In this document: in pieces, positions 5,000 to 5,672 of the stretch
How positions within the stretch are numbered: the stretch's first letter is position 1
Layout of the letters: each line of letters starts with the position of its first letter
Assembly (NCBI GenBank): GCA_023451115.1
Contig: JAEXFV010000007.1
Coordinates: forward strand, 1-5,672
DNA from: Bacillota bacterium
GTDB taxonomy: Bacteria > Bacillota > Clostridia > Christensenellales > CAG-138
DNA: 5,672 nucleotides
Reading direction: 5' to 3'
Position numbers and translations under genes: made by a program
The notes under the pieces: generated by a model
Databases searched by the model: none
The model's input: only the letters and a program-made list of their open reading frames with translations
Told to the model about the DNA's origin: nothing

Positions 5000-5672
5000 T
5001 TAATATAGATCGGAAGATACATAAACCCGCCCCCGAATAGACCGGTATTTATCCTCATAAGCGGTTTCTTTCCGAATGAGCTCTCCATCCGCGTCATAAT
5101 ACTCCTTGTAGGTTACAGAGGTCTTTCCCCTGCGCTCTTTCCGGTCCTCCACCGTGGTATTATAGGGCAAAGATGCATCCAGCAGCCGCTCTGTGCCGGG
5201 AGACGACAAGGTGCCTGTTTGTTTGGAGGATATTTGTATGCTCACTCCATCCGCTAAAGGCCGTCCGTAGATGGATACCGTCACTTTCTTATCCTTTGTT
5301 GTTTGTGCCACAATGACCACTTCGCTCTCGCTGCTGTTCACAAACTTGAAATTTGGTCCGCCTGTGCTAATCGTAGCGTCTCTTCCAATGGGAACGTAGG
5401 AAAGCGGCCAGCTATGGGGGCGCCGGTCGGTGATTTCTAAGTCCGCCATCATCACAGCATTAAAAAGAGTGGTGCTTACCTGGCAAACGCCGCCGCCATA
5501 CTCCTGCTCATACTTCCCATCACGAATGCCCGCAGCAGTGCGCCAGCCAGTTTCTCCATTGCGTGGACCCAAGGTGGCATTCATATCGAATTCCTCCCCT
5601 GGCTGCAGGGTTACCCCATCAATCAGGCCCGCGGCTTTCTGGATATTAAACACCCGCCCTGATGCATTATGA
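5000..5672 (-). CDS. VanW-family protein, C-terminal part (5' truncated by window edge)
   Basis: The frame stays open to the window edge, giving 223 visible residues. A GTG at 5651-5653 is not the true start, because conserved VanW sequence (NASGRVFNIQ) begins before it. The VanW core is clear: PGEEFDMN, LGPRNGETGWRTA, the signature GGGVCQVSTTLFNA (about 59-72), then RRPHSWPLSYVPIGRDAT (about 83-100). The last 40 residues (YKEYYDADGELI onward) are beta-rich and tail-like, as often follows VanW domains in secreted Firmicutes proteins. The biochemical role of VanW is unknown; it occurs in some vancomycin-resistance clusters but is mostly found in ordinary cell-envelope proteins, often after peptidoglycan-binding-like domains. 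No van resistance genes are present here, so a resistance role should not be inferred. An N-terminal signal or membrane segment would lie outside the window. Confidence 0.9.
   Translation of the reverse strand, partial: HNASGRVFNIQKAAGLIDGVTLQPGEEFDMNATLGPRNGETGWRTAAGIRDGKYEQEYGGGVCQVSTTLFNAVMMADLEITDRRPHSWPLSYVPIGRDATISTGGPNFKFVNSSESEVVIVAQTTKDKKVTVSIYGRPLADGVSIQISSKQTGTLSSPGTERLLDASLPYNTTVEDRKERRGKTSVTYKEYYDADGELIRKETAYEDKYRSIRGRVYVSSDLY

Noticed and set aside
5000..5672. Vancomycin-resistance locus suggested by the VanW domain
   Set aside because: No VanH, VanA/B ligase, VanX or two-component genes are present. VanW domains are common in ordinary Firmicutes envelope proteins.
1..5672. tRNA or rRNA genes, CRISPR arrays, insertion sequences
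   Set aside because: No cloverleaf, rRNA signature, regularly spaced direct repeats, transposase or terminal inverted repeats were seen on either strand.

Overview
The window reads as a chromosomal segment of a low-to-mid GC Gram-positive bacterium (Firmicutes), most likely a gut-type Clostridia. The reasons are an HPr kinase/phosphorylase, a sortase-type cell-wall sorting tail, a VanW-family protein, strong AGGAG ribosome binding sites and U-tract terminators. The species cannot be fixed from this sequence.

Layout. Bases 1-87 (+) hold the last 28 codons of a cell-wall-anchored surface protein, closed by a strong intrinsic terminator (124-162). Everything else is on the minus strand. A compact five-gene cluster runs from 4852 down to 498: PHP phosphoesterase, Cof-type HAD phosphatase, hprK, ROK sugar kinase (probable glucokinase) and a PflX-type radical SAM protein. 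Neighbours overlap by 4 bp or lie 1-22 bp apart, so one transcript is likely. Upstream of it, behind a terminator at 4942-4973, lies the 3' part of a VanW-domain gene (5000 to the window edge).

The most interesting part is the 410-base interval without a protein gene, 88-497. On the minus strand it holds a complete-looking transcription unit with no convincing ORF: a TTGTAT-17-TACAAT promoter (394-422), a 10-bp long-range stem (350-359 with 229-238) enclosing about 110 nt, and a 12-bp hairpin followed by UUUU (187-218). I read this as a structured small RNA of about 200 nt. It carries a CCUCCUU (anti-Shine-Dalgarno-like) segment, and its promoter is embedded in a perfect 12-bp inverted repeat that looks like an operator.

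How the genes fit together. HprK phosphorylates HPr on serine and sets carbon catabolite repression. The ROK kinase phosphorylates free sugar. The HAD and PHP proteins are probable small-molecule phosphatases. The cluster therefore has a sugar-phosphate/carbon-control flavour, with a radical SAM protein of unknown substrate at its end. Two genes (ROK and HAD) have longer possible reading frames whose upstream starts are rejected in favour of starts with good ribosome binding sites.
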